DNA of 64,000 nt from Pseudooctadecabacter jejudonensis (GTDB lineage Bacteria > Pseudomonadota > Alphaproteobacteria > Rhodobacterales > Rhodobacteraceae). The notes under the pieces were generated by a model. The model ran no database searches. It saw nothing but the letters and a program-made list of their open reading frames with translations, and was not told the origin of the DNA. The stretch is taken from contig NZ_FWFT01000003.1 of assembly GCF_900172275.1 (NCBI RefSeq), positions 124,001-188,000 on the forward strand, written 5' to 3'. Position numbers and translations under genes: made by a program. Positions within the stretch are counted from its first letter, which is position 1, and each line of letters starts with the position of its first letter. Shown piece by piece: positions 35,278-45,216 of the stretch.

Positions 35278-36447
35278 TTAGGTACCAAGGGCAAGCAGCC
35301 AGCCCACCCAGGCTTCTGCGTTGCGCGACACCACCATAGCGCCAAGCCCCGCAAGCAAAGCTGACAATAAAAGTAAAGTAATCGTTTCCGCCGACAAGAG
35401 GCGCAGCACCATTCCTTTGCGCGCGCCCAATTTAACGGCAGTCGCGATCTCTTTGGCGCGCAACCGATAACTCAGGAACACAGCCAGTCCGATGGCGGCC
35501 AGTGCGGCGATGGCGATGATGGTTGTGACCACATCCAGCAGGGCTTTGATGCGGAAAATCCGGTCGACCAGCCCTTGGATCACGCCGGCCGGTTCAATCA
35601 ACTGCGTCGGCCCGTTGCCGTCCAGATAACGACCCTTAAGGATCGTGGCCGCCCGCGTGTCATTGGGCACAACCACCACAGCCGAGGTCGGAAAGCCGTC
35701 CTGTGATCCGTGGAAATGAAAGCTGTCGATGTTGTCCTCCGTTATGCGCTGGTACTGCACCACTGCGGCGTTGGCCAAGGCGGCGGTCCCGTTGGCCACA
35801 TCATTTGCCGTTACGACGTCTTCGTGTCCGTGGCCGATGCCCTGGATGACCCACGCGGTCTTGATGTCGACGAAAATCGCCTCATCGTCGGGGGTGTTGG
35901 TGGGGGCCAAAACGCCAACGATGGGCATCTCAAGCGGATAGACACCATCAAGATCAAAGAGGTTTTCAGGAGACGACACCAAGGCGTCGCCCACGCCCTT
36001 GCCCAGCGCCTGCGCCACGGATGCACCGATGACGGCATCGCCCAACACAGACAACCCGCGCCCTTGGGCAATACCTAGATCGCGGAAATCGAAATAATCC
36101 AGCGTCGTGCCAACAATACGGAACCCGCCCGAGGAAAACGCGGTATGCACAGGGATCGGCACGCCCAACCCGCTGTCCCAAATCGCCTCGACCTCTGCCA
36201 TGGCGACAGGTTCGGGGCGTTCTTCACCGAAGTACAAAGCGGCCATCGTCAGATCCAGCTGCGACCCGCGCGCGCCCAGCAACAACGGTGTCGCCTCACC
36301 ACGGGCGACCAGCGCCCTTTCGGAGGTCGACAACAACGTCTGCGTGGCCACGGGCACGAACATGATCAAGGCCGCCACCAGCACCAGAACAAGGCTGCGC
36401 GCCCAATTGTAACGCAGATAGGCATAGGCGAGGTAAAGCGCGTTCAT
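35278..36447 (-). CDS. FtsX/LolC-like ABC permease
   Basis: A 389-residue inner-membrane protein with one N-terminal helix (about residues 15-35), a periplasmic domain of about 260 residues and helices near 300-325 and 350-375, the topology of the MacB/FtsX/LolC class. The periplasmic part has His clusters (GIGHGHED and SFHFHGSQDG) not typical of lipoprotein transporters. It is coupled to the ATPase (ATGA overlap). Mechanotransmission rather than substrate import is typical for the class. Confidence 0.85.
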   Translation of the reverse strand: MNALYLAYAYLRYNWARSLVLVLVAALIMFVPVATQTLLSTSERALVARGEATPLLLGARGSQLDLTMAALYFGEERPEPVAMAEVEAIWDSGLGVPIPVHTAFSSGGFRIVGTTLDYFDFRDLGIAQGRGLSVLGDAVIGASVAQALGKGVGDALVSSPENLFDLDGVYPLEMPIVGVLAPTNTPDDEAIFVDIKTAWVIQGIGHGHEDVVTANDVANGTAALANAAVVQYQRITEDNIDSFHFHGSQDGFPTSAVVVVPNDTRAATILKGRYLDGNGPTQLIEPAGVIQGLVDRIFRIKALLDVVTTIIAIAALAAIGLAVFLSYRLRAKEIATAVKLGARKGMVLRLLSAETITLLLLSALLAGLGAMVVSRNAEAWVGWLLALGT

Positions 36448-37127
36448 AAGGGTGCCCCCTCGTCCACGGCCGCAACGCGGAACTGCGCAAAATCCAGCAC
36501 CCGTTCAAAACGCGGCAACAACTCATGGTCATGTGTCACGGCCAGCACAGACGCCCCCGCCTCGGCCGCCTGTTCAAACAACAGATCAAGGATGCGGGCC
36601 TTGCTGTCAGGGTCCAGATTGCCCGTTGCCTCGTCCGACAGGATCAAATTCGGCTGTGTGACAAGCGCACGGCAGATGGCGACCCGCTGTTGCTCACCCT
36701 GGCTTAGCGCGTTTGGATGCCGGTCCAGTTTATCGCCAATCCCGCACGCCACCGCCAAAGCCTCGGCGCGGTCGCGGGCGTCTTGGTCCAGCGTCAGCGC
36801 AGGCGTGATGCGGTAAGGATAAAGGATATTCTGGCGCGCGGGCAGATAATCCAACAGCGCAAAATCCTGAAACACGAACCCGATCTGACTGGCGCGAAAC
36901 TTGCGCCGCTCCGCATCAGACAGCTGAGACACATCCGTCCCCGCCACATCGATGCGCCCCGCCTCCGGCGTCAGGATACCGGCGATCAGGTTCAACAGGG
37001 TCGTTTTGCCACTTCCACTCGGCCCCACGATGGCCACGCGTTCCCGCGCAGCCAGTGTGAATTCAGGCACGTGCAGGCGAAACCCTGTGGCGCCGTAGCC
37101 GAACCTCAGATCCTCGACGCGCACCAT
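36444..37127 (-). CDS. LolD/MacB-type ABC ATPase
   Basis: 227 residues. Walker A is GPSGSGKTTLLNLIAG. The signature LSQGEQQRVAICRAL and Walker B LILSDEATGNLD are present, as is the switch His in VTHDHELL. Short length and sequence type place it with LolD/FtsE/MacB ATPases that work with FtsX-like permeases, the product of the next gene. The ATG overlaps the upstream stop by one base (TGATG). Confidence 0.9.
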   Translation of the reverse strand: MVRVEDLRFGYGATGFRLHVPEFTLAARERVAIVGPSGSGKTTLLNLIAGILTPEAGRIDVAGTDVSQLSDAERRKFRASQIGFVFQDFALLDYLPARQNILYPYRITPALTLDQDARDRAEALAVACGIGDKLDRHPNALSQGEQQRVAICRALVTQPNLILSDEATGNLDPDSKARILDLLFEQAAEAGASVLAVTHDHELLPRFERVLDFAQFRVAAVDEGAPL

Positions 37128-37732
37128 CAGTCAGCCTCGCTTTCCGCCGTAGCGGGGGCAACGGCATCAGGGGCCAAGAACGTCTCTCCGGCGGTGTCGC
37201 GATTCACATCCAGCAGCTCAAAATCCGTGATCCGCCACGCGCCGTCCACCGGCGTCACACGCAAATCCGCGCTGTAGGTATTCCCGCGCACGTGCAGATG
37301 TTCCGCATGCCCCACCGTCCCGATGACCTGCCATGACGCATCGATCAGCAACGTCGCATCTTCGCGTGCAACCTGAGTGTTCAACAGCTTGATTTCATGG
37401 ATCGTTTGCTGCGTTTCATCAAGGCCCCCGCCCGCCATTGCGCCCACCCGTTCCAGGTACAGATACTCCAACGCATCGCCATGGGTCACATCGGCCAAGG
37501 TGTCGTAAATCGCGTCTTCCTGTGTTTCATTGAACGCCTCATAGACCACCAGCAAAAGCGCGGGCGTCAGCCGCCAGAATTCCCCCCGCGCGTCCTCAAT
37601 CGTCAGCGGGTCAAGACCCGGCGCGGTGAATGTATCTGTCTCGGAAATGCGCGCGTCATCGGGCATAAACACGACCGCCGCAGCCGCCAAAACGGCGGCA
37701 CCAGCAAGGGTGGCAAAAAGGGCAGATCGCAT
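37127..37732 (-). CDS. Membrane-anchored periplasmic protein of unknown family
   Basis: 201 residues with one N-terminal hydrophobic segment (LFATLAGAAVLAAAAVVFM), either an uncleaved anchor or a signal. The remainder is predicted periplasmic. A His cluster, GHAEHLHVRGN, lies near residue 145. The C-terminal tail is acidic and Ala-rich. No family is recognised. It is the first gene of the six-gene putative metal operon; the 155 bases upstream hold its promoter, but no clear Zur-type palindrome was seen there. Confidence 0.7.
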   Translation of the reverse strand: MRSALFATLAGAAVLAAAAVVFMPDDARISETDTFTAPGLDPLTIEDARGEFWRLTPALLLVVYEAFNETQEDAIYDTLADVTHGDALEYLYLERVGAMAGGGLDETQQTIHEIKLLNTQVAREDATLLIDASWQVIGTVGHAEHLHVRGNTYSADLRVTPVDGAWRITDFELLDVNRDTAGETFLAPDAVAPATAESEAD

Positions 37733-37887
37733 GGCAGCTCAATCACTCGAAAGGGGCGGCTTGTTGTTCTTCGCACCCTCTTGCAGATCAGATCGAAGTT
37801 CAAGGCCACAAACCCATGCCTGTTCGCCCATACAGGTCTGTCGACGGGAAAGTTCGCATCAAACAGGCGATGTTTTGCCGGCCTAGG

Positions 37888-39270
37888 TCAGGACGGGCGC
37901 ACATGCTCCGTCCACAGATCGGCATAACGCCTCAGTGAGGGCACATCAAAATCCGTCTCGACGGGGTCCAGCCGCGGGACAACCGTGTCCTCGCGAAACA
38001 ACATCGCAGCCCCGATGCTGGTGCCCGTGACAGCACCATTTGTCAAAACAGGACGCCCCGTGATGGCTTGCAACATGGCAAGGTAAAGGGGGTTTCGCGC
38101 AAACGGACCCTCAACGATTGTGGGGCCTGCCCCTGTAACAAGATCAAGGCAGGTGTGCGTCATCAATGCCAGATAAAACGACAAGGCTGCAGACCGCACG
38201 CCGGAACCCACAGGCGGTTCGCCCCCCTGCCATGCCATCTGACGCCCTTGAAACGGGCCTGTCCCTTGCTCGACCGACGGAAGCAGCATCAAAGGGGCCG
38301 ACAGCACCTCCTCCACGTCGCTTGGCGTGGGCGTCACGGTCTGGCCTTGCTGGATGACCTCAAACTCGCGCCCGCCCATGAAACGCGCACTGGGCACCGC
38401 CTGTTCAAGAGCGTTCACGTTCACAAGGGTGTCGCGCACAGGGTCAAGCGTTGCGCTGCCACCGTCGCCAGACATGGACATGACAATGACCCATGTGCCC
38501 GTCGACACCACACTGATCGGCCCCTCGCGTGAGGCGACATAGGGATAAAGTGAGGCATTTGAATCGTGAATTCCCACACTCACCGGCGTGTCCGGCCGCA
38601 GGCCGGTTCGGTCCGCCACATCGCGGGAGACCGTCCCCAGAACGTCGCCGGGGCGTCGTACCGGTGCAATCTTGTCTTGAAGGCCCAGCGCCGCGACAAG
38701 GCTGGAAAAGCCCTGATCAAACGGGTTCCACAGGTCCGAGTGACACCCCAAGGATGTGACATCCGTGGCCGCCTTCCCCGTCAGCCGATGGCCCCAGTAT
38801 TGCGGATAGGTCACGATCTGGGCCGTGCGGTCCCTTAGGCCTGGGTCTTGGGAAAAAAGCCAATGCAACTGCGCGCCAATGTTCAACCCGCCTGCCAGTC
38901 TGGGCGATCCGGTCTCGGAGAAATCTGGCCGCATGGCGTCATAGGCCTGACAGACAGGTTCGGGGTAGATGTGTTCATAGTCAACGATGGGCGTGGCAAG
39001 TCCCCCAGCGCCATCCAGCAAGGCCGCGCACGCACCGTGCGTGGTGACCGAGACCGCATCGATGCCGTGCTCTCGTTGAAACTGGCCAAGACCCTCCAGC
39101 AGAAACGCCCAATGACCGTCCACATCATAATGCGGATAAGGCGGCCCCGCTTGCACCGTGTTGGGCCTGGTCAGAACAGCGATTTCTGTCAGGCTGGGCA
39201 AATCGACCAAGGCCAGCTTGGCATTGGTTTTGCCAATATCGATCACAGCCACGTGGTGCGGTGCGGTCAT
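37888..39270 (-). CDS. rhaK: FGGY-family L-rhamnulokinase / rhamnose kinase
   Basis: A 460-residue sugar kinase of the FGGY (actin-like ATPase) superfamily. The phosphate-1 motif is [15 protein letters not shown] at the N-terminus. The later block [14 protein letters not shown] supplies the catalytic Asp region, and VSTGTW the adenosine-binding region. In Rhizobium leguminosarum the corresponding RhaK is needed for both kinase activity and rhamnose uptake. I start at ATG 39270, overlapping the mutarotase stop (ATGA); the upstream codons lie inside that gene. It is the last gene of the leftward rha operon. Confidence 0.9.
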   Translation of the reverse strand: MTAPHHVAVIDIGKTNAKLALVDLPSLTEIAVLTRPNTVQAGPPYPHYDVDGHWAFLLEGLGQFQREHGIDAVSVTTHGACAALLDGAGGLATPIVDYEHIYPEPVCQAYDAMRPDFSETGSPRLAGGLNIGAQLHWLFSQDPGLRDRTAQIVTYPQYWGHRLTGKAATDVTSLGCHSDLWNPFDQGFSSLVAALGLQDKIAPVRRPGDVLGTVSRDVADRTGLRPDTPVSVGIHDSNASLYPYVASREGPISVVSTGTWVIVMSMSGDGGSATLDPVRDTLVNVNALEQAVPSARFMGGREFEVIQQGQTVTPTPSDVEEVLSAPLMLLPSVEQGTGPFQGRQMAWQGGEPPVGSGVRSAALSFYLALMTHTCLDLVTGAGPTIVEGPFARNPLYLAMLQAITGRPVLTNGAVTGTSIGAAMLFREDTVVPRLDPVETDFDVPSLRRYADLWTEHVRPS

Positions 39271-39584
39271 GGCATGTAAAACATCGGCGTCAGGGGCACC
39301 GCCACAGGCGATGTGTCGGCATTTGTCTCCATGATATCGCCCATATAGGCCCACCACTTCTGCATCACCGGATGGCTCGGCAAGGCGTGCATGTCATGAT
39401 CATCTGCGCGTTCCAGAACACCGATCAGATGACCTGTGTCTTCATCGAGATGGATCGAATATTCACTGACGCCCGCGTCATGCAACAGATCGACCAATTC
39501 GGGCCAGATCTCATCATGGCGGCGCTTATATTCAGCCTCCATGTCGTCGTGCAGCTTCATGCGGAAAACGAAACGACTGCTCAT
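39267..39584 (-). CDS. rhaM: L-rhamnose mutarotase
   Basis: A 105-residue small ferredoxin-like-fold protein interconverting alpha- and beta-L-rhamnose. The family pattern is clear: [20 protein letters not shown], then [17 protein letters not shown] and a WW pair ([12 protein letters not shown]). It is called RhaU in Rhizobium. ATG 39584 overlaps the rhaQ stop (ATGA). Confidence 0.95.
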   Translation of the reverse strand: MSSRFVFRMKLHDDMEAEYKRRHDEIWPELVDLLHDAGVSEYSIHLDEDTGHLIGVLERADDHDMHALPSHPVMQKWWAYMGDIMETNADTSPVAVPLTPMFYMP

Positions 39585-40582
39585 GGTGTGCGCCTCGCTG
39601 CGGCCATGGCCCAAAGCCGTGGCAGGGCAATCACCCCGATCAACAGAAGGCCAATGAAAATGGACATCACGATGCCGGGCACATTCAAAAGCCCAAGCCC
39701 GAAGGTGACCAGCCCCATCACAAAGGCCGCAATGACCACGCCCGGGATCGTACCGGACCCGCCAAGGATATTGACGCCGCCCAAAACAACCATCGTCACG
39801 ACCTCAAGCTCCATCCCGGTGGCGATGCTGGGCCGCGTCGACCCAAGACGGGAGGTCAGGCAGACCGCCGCCACGCCAGACATCAGACCGGTCAACAAGA
39901 ACAGGATGAACTTGACGCGGGCCACGCGGATCCCGCTGAACATGGCACCTGTGGGGTTGTTGCCAATCGCATAAACCGCGCGGCCGAAATTGGTCTTGTG
40001 CAACAGCACCCCGTAAATCACGGCGATGATCACGAACAACAACATTTCCACCGTGAACACCCAGTAGATGTAGCCCTGCCCGAACCATGAAAAGCTGGCG
40101 GGGTATCCGCGAAACGCATCATCCCCAAGGATGATAAAGCTGATGCCGCGAAACAGGCTCATGGTGCCGATGGTCACCACAATCGACGGCAGGCCCAGAA
40201 CCGTCACAAAGAACCCGTTGAACGCACCGCACAGCACCCCAACCGTCAGGCCGATGATCACCAGCTCCGGCGTTCCGGCCCCGTATTGCAACGCAAGCCC
40301 CATCGCCGTGCTGGCCAGCGCAATGATCGAGGCCACGGACAAATCAATCTCACCCGAGATGATCAACAACGCCATAGCAAAGGCGATCATCGCTTTTTCG
40401 GTAAAGTTGAAGGTCGCGTCGGACAGGTTCCACGCGCTTAGAAAATAGGGGGAGGCAAAGCTGTTGATCACAAAGATCGCAATCGCCACAGCCAGCAGCA
40501 ATGCCTCCCAGCTTTTGAAGATGCGGGCCGCGCGGCTGTTCAGCCGGTCGGGCACGTGGCGGGTTTGGGGGGCGGTCGTCAT
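39581..40582 (-). CDS. rhaQ: Rhamnose ABC permease
   Basis: A 333-residue RbsC-type inner-membrane permease with 8-10 helices, including the family blocks [20 protein letters not shown] and [20 protein letters not shown]. Coupled to rhaP upstream (ATGA) and rhaM downstream (ATGA). It forms the channel with RhaP. Confidence 0.93.
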   Translation of the reverse strand: MTTAPQTRHVPDRLNSRAARIFKSWEALLLAVAIAIFVINSFASPYFLSAWNLSDATFNFTEKAMIAFAMALLIISGEIDLSVASIIALASTAMGLALQYGAGTPELVIIGLTVGVLCGAFNGFFVTVLGLPSIVVTIGTMSLFRGISFIILGDDAFRGYPASFSWFGQGYIYWVFTVEMLLFVIIAVIYGVLLHKTNFGRAVYAIGNNPTGAMFSGIRVARVKFILFLLTGLMSGVAAVCLTSRLGSTRPSIATGMELEVVTMVVLGGVNILGGSGTIPGVVIAAFVMGLVTFGLGLLNVPGIVMSIFIGLLLIGVIALPRLWAMAAARRTP

Positions 40583-41559
40583 TGTGTGGCCTCCGCTGAT
40601 TTAAGGATGATGCGGCCCTTGGTACGGCCCGAACGGGAATTGAAGGCAACGGCAATCAAGATGGCGCTGCCCGAAATCGCCAGCTGCCAGAACGGCGAAA
40701 TATTCACGACCGGCAGGGCATTCTTAACAACACCGAGGAAAATCGCACCCAAAACAGCGCCCCCCACGGACCCGATACCGCCCGCGATGGAAATGCCGCC
40801 GATGACACAGGCCGCCACGACTTCGAGTTCGAACCCGCCCGCGATGTCCACATAGGCCACCGCAAAACGCGACACCCAAAGATATCCTGTCAGCCCCGCC
40901 AGGGCCCCCGACACCACAAAGGCCCAGAACTGCGTGCGACCCACATCAATGCCTGTGTACACAGCCGCATGGGGGTTGCCGCCCACCGCGAAAATGGATC
41001 GACCAAACTGGGTGCGCGCCATCATGATGCCGAACAGGATGATCGTGATGATGGCTGCCCATGACAGAACCGGAAGGCCCAACAGCTCCATTCTTGGGAA
41101 GGCGGTGAAGGCGGGCGACATCTCGTGTGAGTTCACCCATTTGCCGTCTGAAATCAAAAAGATGATGCCTCGGAAAATGGTCATGGTGCCCAAGGTCACC
41201 ACAATGGGCGGGATTGACAGTTTCCACACCAAAATACCGTTCACCGCCCCCATGACCGCGCCCAAAAGCACGGCGACGGCAAGGATCACAGGGATCGGCA
41301 ATCCAGGCATGGCCACGTTGATCATCGCCACCACCATGCCCGTCAGCGCAAGGTTGGCGGCCACGGACAGATCAATGCACCGCGTCAGGATCACCACCAT
41401 CTGCCCAAGGGCAAGGATGATCAGCGGGGCCGTGTCGTTGAACACGTTGGCCAGATTGGACGGGGCAATAAACCCCGCAAACCTCGATGAAATCAGCAGC
41501 AAAAGCACCAGAATGGCCGCGGCCAGAATGGTTTCGCGTACGGGAATGAGACGGCTCAT
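40579..41559 (-). CDS. rhaP: Rhamnose ABC permease
   Basis: A 326-residue RbsC-type permease. Landmarks are TIFRGIIFLISDGKWVNSHE, VGRTQFWAFVVSGALAGLTG and GFELEVVAACVIGGISIAGG. The order rhaT, rhaP, rhaQ, rhaM, rhaK matches the Rhizobium leguminosarum operon. The start overlaps the rhaT stop by 4 bases. Confidence 0.93.
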   Translation of the reverse strand: MSRLIPVRETILAAAILVLLLLISSRFAGFIAPSNLANVFNDTAPLIILALGQMVVILTRCIDLSVAANLALTGMVVAMINVAMPGLPIPVILAVAVLLGAVMGAVNGILVWKLSIPPIVVTLGTMTIFRGIIFLISDGKWVNSHEMSPAFTAFPRMELLGLPVLSWAAIITIILFGIMMARTQFGRSIFAVGGNPHAAVYTGIDVGRTQFWAFVVSGALAGLTGYLWVSRFAVAYVDIAGGFELEVVAACVIGGISIAGGIGSVGGAVLGAIFLGVVKNALPVVNISPFWQLAISGSAILIAVAFNSRSGRTKGRIILKSAEATQ

Positions 41560-43103
41560 GCGGCGGCCCCTTCGGTTGGTGTTGTAATGCCGGCGGCGTG
41601 CCGTACGAGGGTTTCGGGCGTCATGTCATCCCCTTCCACTTCGGCCGCAATGCGACCGTCCCGCATGACAATCACGCGGTCTGACATGCCAATGACCTCA
41701 GGAATTTCGGAACTGACCATGATCACTGACAGCCCTTGGGCCGCCAATTCGGCCATAAATTCATGCACGGCGGCCTTGGACCCGATGTCGATGCCCTTGG
41801 TTGGCTCATCCAGAATGATGACCTGCGGCTGGGTCGCGAGCCATTTGGCAATGACCACCTTTTGCTGGTTGCCCCCCGACAGGTTGCCCACATCCTGATC
41901 CAGCGAGGCTGCCCGCAAATCCAGACGCTGCGAATACTCCCGCGCCAGTTTGAATTCTTCGGCCAGCTTCAAAAATCCCTTGCGCGATGTCTTGTCCAGC
42001 GACGGTAGGGTGATGTTCTGAAAGATCGGCAAACCGATGATCGCGCCTTGCTTGCCACGGTCCTCTGGTACGTAAACAATCCCGTTGGCCACCGCATCGG
42101 CGGGTGAGCGGATGACCTCAATATTGCCATTGATCCGGCACACCCCTTTGGACGGTTTGGTGATCCCGAAAAGCGCCTGCATAAATTCAGACCGCCCGGC
42201 CCCCACAAGCCCGTAAAACCCCAAAATCTCCCCCTTGTTGAGGGTGAAATTGATGTCGGCAAATTCGGTCGGATGGGCGTATCCCACGACCTTGAGGACT
42301 TCTTCACCGATCTCATGGTTTGTTTGCGGGAAAATCTGTTCAACAGACCGCCCCACCATCATCTTCACCAAATCATTTTCGGCGATGTCGCTGATCTGGC
42401 CATCGGCCACAAAGGCGCCGTCCCGAAAGACGGTGTAGCGATCGGCGATGCGAAAAATCTCGTCAAACTTGTGGCTGATAAACAAGATGGCCTTGCCTTG
42501 GGATTTCAGCGTCTCGACCAACTCATACAGCTCTTCGATTTCCTTGTGGGACAGGGCTGCCGTGGGTTCATCCATGATGACCACGCGGGCATCCACGGAC
42601 AAGGCCCGTGCAATCGCCACAAGGTGTTTGTTGGCAATGCCAAGGTCCCGCAACTGGGTATGGGAACTGAAAGGCGCCCCAATTTCGGTCAACAAGGCGC
42701 TTGCGTCCTGATGCATCCGCGCCTTGTCGATCAGGCCCAGCCGCGTGCGGGGCGCGTGGCCAATATAGATGTTCTCGGCCACGGACAGTTCATCAAACAA
42801 GACAGTTTCTTGATGGATCGCCGTGATCCCTGCCTGTGATGCGTCATCGGGCGTGGCCAGTACGACAGGATCGCCGTCAATGCGGATCGTGCCGCCGTTG
42901 GGCTGATAGATACCTGTCAGGATCTTGACGGTGGTGGATTTTCCGGCGCCGTTTTCTCCGACAAGTGCGGTCACCTGTCCGGGGAACAGGTCCAGTTTGA
43001 CCTGATCGAGAGCTTTGACGCCGGGAAATGTCTTGGTGATCATGTCCATCGACACGATGGGGGACACGTCTGGTGCGGGGGCAGGCGCAATACGGGTCGT
43101 CAT
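41556..43103 (-). CDS. rhaT: Rhamnose ABC transporter ATPase, two nucleotide-binding domains
   Basis: 515 residues with two ABC domains, the RbsA/MglA type. Domain 1 has Walker A GENGAGKSTTVKILTG and Walker B VVIMDEPTAALSHKE. Domain 2 has the degenerate loop GLVGAGRSEF, the signature LSGGNQQKVVIAKWLATQ and VIILDEPTKGIDIGSK. I start at ATG 43103 (MTTRIAPAPAPD); upstream in-frame codons run into the intercistronic hairpin. It sits between the hairpin after rhaS and rhaP. Confidence 0.94.
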   Translation of the reverse strand: MTTRIAPAPAPDVSPIVSMDMITKTFPGVKALDQVKLDLFPGQVTALVGENGAGKSTTVKILTGIYQPNGGTIRIDGDPVVLATPDDASQAGITAIHQETVLFDELSVAENIYIGHAPRTRLGLIDKARMHQDASALLTEIGAPFSSHTQLRDLGIANKHLVAIARALSVDARVVIMDEPTAALSHKEIEELYELVETLKSQGKAILFISHKFDEIFRIADRYTVFRDGAFVADGQISDIAENDLVKMMVGRSVEQIFPQTNHEIGEEVLKVVGYAHPTEFADINFTLNKGEILGFYGLVGAGRSEFMQALFGITKPSKGVCRINGNIEVIRSPADAVANGIVYVPEDRGKQGAIIGLPIFQNITLPSLDKTSRKGFLKLAEEFKLAREYSQRLDLRAASLDQDVGNLSGGNQQKVVIAKWLATQPQVIILDEPTKGIDIGSKAAVHEFMAELAAQGLSVIMVSSEIPEVIGMSDRVIVMRDGRIAAEVEGDDMTPETLVRHAAGITTPTEGAAA

Positions 43104-43150
43104 CCGGGAACTCTCACAGGATATGAAGTGGGGGGGTAAAGGAAGGGCGA

Positions 43151-43183
43151 ACTTGCCCGACACAGTGACTGCGCCGGGCAAGT
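43151..43183 (-). terminator. Intercistronic hairpin between rhaS and rhaT
   Basis: ACTTGCCCG (43151-43159) pairs with CGGGCAAGT (43175-43183), with a possible inner CAGT/ACTG stem. It directly follows the rhaS stop on the transcribed minus strand and probably favours binding-protein mRNA over the downstream transporter genes. Confidence 0.7.
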
Positions 43184-43196
43184 CCGGGGAGGCAAC

Positions 43197-44192
43197 TTAG
43201 AAGATCGACTTGAACTGGTCGATGTTGCTGGCGTCATAGACAAACGGATCTGCCATGGCGCCCTCGTTGTTCTCGTCCAATGTCAGGCTGCCCATGCGAC
43301 CCATCGGAATTTCCGCGCCGGGTTCTGCGACCGCACCGTTCTGGCTCAGCTCATAGGCCAGCATCGTGGCGGAATAGCCCAGATCAATCGGGTTCCAGAT
43401 CGCAAAGGACTGGGATGCACCGGATTCGATGGCACCGGCCATCTCGGACGGAAGGCCCAGACCTGTGACGTTCACTTCGCCAACCTTGCCTGCGTCCACA
43501 ACAGCCTGTGCCGCGGCCACAATCCCAACAGACGTTGGCGCGATGATGGCGTCCAGCTCTGGGTAGGTTTGCATCAGGCCCGTGGCCTCACGGTAGGATT
43601 TGTCGGCAAGGTCATCACCATAGACCGTGGCTACAACTTCAATGCCAGGGTAATCACCCATGACGGCCATCATCTCGTCAATCCAGATGTTCTGGTTGGT
43701 GGATGTGGTCGTGGCGGACAGCAGGGCCACTTCGCCCCCATCGGGCAGGTGATCAGCGGCCAGCTTGATGATCATATTGCCGATCAGCGGGTTGGACGAC
43801 GGGTTCAGGTGCAGCTGACGCCCTTCCGGGGCCACGCCGGAATCCCAGCTGATGACCGTGATGCCGCGCTGCATGGCACGCTGCAACGCAGGCACAAGCG
43901 CGTCCGTGTCGTTTGAGGACACGGCAATCGCATCAACGTTCTGCGCGATCAGCGCGTTGATCACTTCGATCTGGCCCTCAGCCGTTGTGTCCGTGGGGCC
44001 TGTGTAGATGATCTCTACGTTGCCCAATTCTGCGGCGGCCTCTTCTGCGCCCTCTGCGGCGGCTTCAAAGAAGCCAATGCCAAGCGCCTTGACGACCAGC
44101 GCGATGCGCACATCGTCTTGGGCAAAGGCTGGCGTGGCGAACATCGCGGCGGCCATTGCAGCGGATGCTGCCAGTTTCTTCAGTACACTCAT
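43197..44192 (-). CDS. rhaS: Rhamnose ABC transporter substrate-binding protein
   Basis: A 331-residue periplasmic binding protein of the RbsB/type 1 PBP family. The signal peptide (SVLKKLAASAAMAAAMFATP, cleavage after AFA) is followed by VRIALVVKALGIGFFEA. Later blocks are IAVSSNDTDALVPALQRAM and VISWDSGVAPEGRQLHLN. I start at ATG 44192; upstream codons are unsupported. Together with RhaT, RhaP and RhaQ it imports L-rhamnose. The DeoR regulator gene is 25 bases upstream. Confidence 0.93.
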   Translation of the reverse strand: MSVLKKLAASAAMAAAMFATPAFAQDDVRIALVVKALGIGFFEAAAEGAEEAAAELGNVEIIYTGPTDTTAEGQIEVINALIAQNVDAIAVSSNDTDALVPALQRAMQRGITVISWDSGVAPEGRQLHLNPSSNPLIGNMIIKLAADHLPDGGEVALLSATTTSTNQNIWIDEMMAVMGDYPGIEVVATVYGDDLADKSYREATGLMQTYPELDAIIAPTSVGIVAAAQAVVDAGKVGEVNVTGLGLPSEMAGAIESGASQSFAIWNPIDLGYSATMLAYELSQNGAVAEPGAEIPMGRMGSLTLDENNEGAMADPFVYDASNIDQFKSIF

Positions 44193-44217
44193 GGTTTCCT
44201 CCCTGGAGTGGTTGCGG

Positions 44218-45030
44218 TCAGGCTGGCAGTGTTGCCACCCCCTCTTTCTGCGCGGCACCCGAAGGCACCACGATCAGCTTTACATCCGCCTGTTCAAGCA
44301 TCGACGCAGTGCGGTCATTGATCTTGTCATCGGTGATAATTGTGTCGATCCGTTCCAACGCGCACAGCACGAGGCTGGAGCGTTGTTCGAATTTGCTGCT
44401 GTCCACCAAGACGATCAGCTCTTCGGTCTGACCGATCAGCTTTTGCTCCGCTTGGATCAGCAGGGGATCACTTTCCATCAGGCCCAACGGGCCAATGCCC
44501 TGCGCGCCCATGAACATGCGTTTTGCATAGAAATTGCGGGTCACGTCATTGTCGAATGGCGACAGGATAATGTTCTGTTCGCGGTAGATGATGCCGCCCG
44601 ACAGCATGACCGTGTTGGTCGTGTTCTTCAGCAGATGTTCGGCAATCGGAAAGGAATTGGTGAACACCTGCATTTTGCGCGACGCCAGCGGATGCACCAT
44701 CTGGAATGTCGTTGTACCGCCGTTGATGATGACGGGCTCTCCGTCCGCACACAAATCGACAGCAGCAGCGGCAATGGCCTGCTTTTCTGCAATATGAAGC
44801 GTTTCATTGACAGAGAACGGCCGCCCCGCAAGGCCCACGAAAGGCGTTGTGGTCAAGGCCTCCGCCCCGCCCCGCACACGGCGCAGCTTCTTTTGGTCAT
44901 CCAGCGTGTTGATGTCACGGCGCACCGTCGCCTCAGACGCGCCGGTCAACGCACACAGGTCAATCACAGTCACAAGGGACCGGTCTTGAACGGCGGAAAG
45001 GATAACTCTGTGGCGGTCTTTTTCGTGCAT
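44218..45030 (-). CDS. rhaR: DeoR-family repressor of rhamnose genes
   Basis: A 270-residue regulator. The N-terminal helix-turn-helix block (SLVTVIDLCALTGASEATVRRD) and DeoR sugar-phosphate sensor domain with VIINGGTTTFQMVH and VMLSGGIIYREQNIILSP are typical. GAGGGC precedes the ATG. It is the first gene of the leftward operon and most likely binds the phased 10-bp repeats in the divergent region at 45080-45146, controlling both rhaRSTPQMK and rhaDI. Confidence 0.94.
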   Translation of the reverse strand: MHEKDRHRVILSAVQDRSLVTVIDLCALTGASEATVRRDINTLDDQKKLRRVRGGAEALTTTPFVGLAGRPFSVNETLHIAEKQAIAAAAVDLCADGEPVIINGGTTTFQMVHPLASRKMQVFTNSFPIAEHLLKNTTNTVMLSGGIIYREQNIILSPFDNDVTRNFYAKRMFMGAQGIGPLGLMESDPLLIQAEQKLIGQTEELIVLVDSSKFEQRSSLVLCALERIDTIITDDKINDRTASMLEQADVKLIVVPSGAAQKEGVATLPA

Positions 45031-45079
45031 GGATGCCCTCTTGGTTGCCTTGAAGGTGGGGCGAGTCGCGACAAGTTGT

Positions 45080-45146
45080 CAATCATTTTTTGTCACATTC
45101 GATCATTCTGCACTGCAGCATGATTGTTATTGATTGAAAGTGATTG
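45080..45146. promoter_or_regulatory. Mirrored arrays of 10-bp-phased half-sites between rhaR and rhaD
   Basis: TGATTG occurs at 45121, 45131 and 45141, exactly 10 bases apart. On the other side of a 15-base gap, CAATCA (45080), TTGTCA (45090) and CGATCA (45100) form a matching array in the opposite orientation. Direct repeats of this size are typical DeoR-family operators. A TTGACT at 45144-45149 overlapping the last repeat could be a -35 box for rhaD. Confidence 0.75.
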
Positions 45147-45216
45147 ACTTGCCTGCGACCTGCGGTCACGTTGAACGCGAATATTTCGTCCCAACCCGTC
45201 GTCTACGGAGACACAC

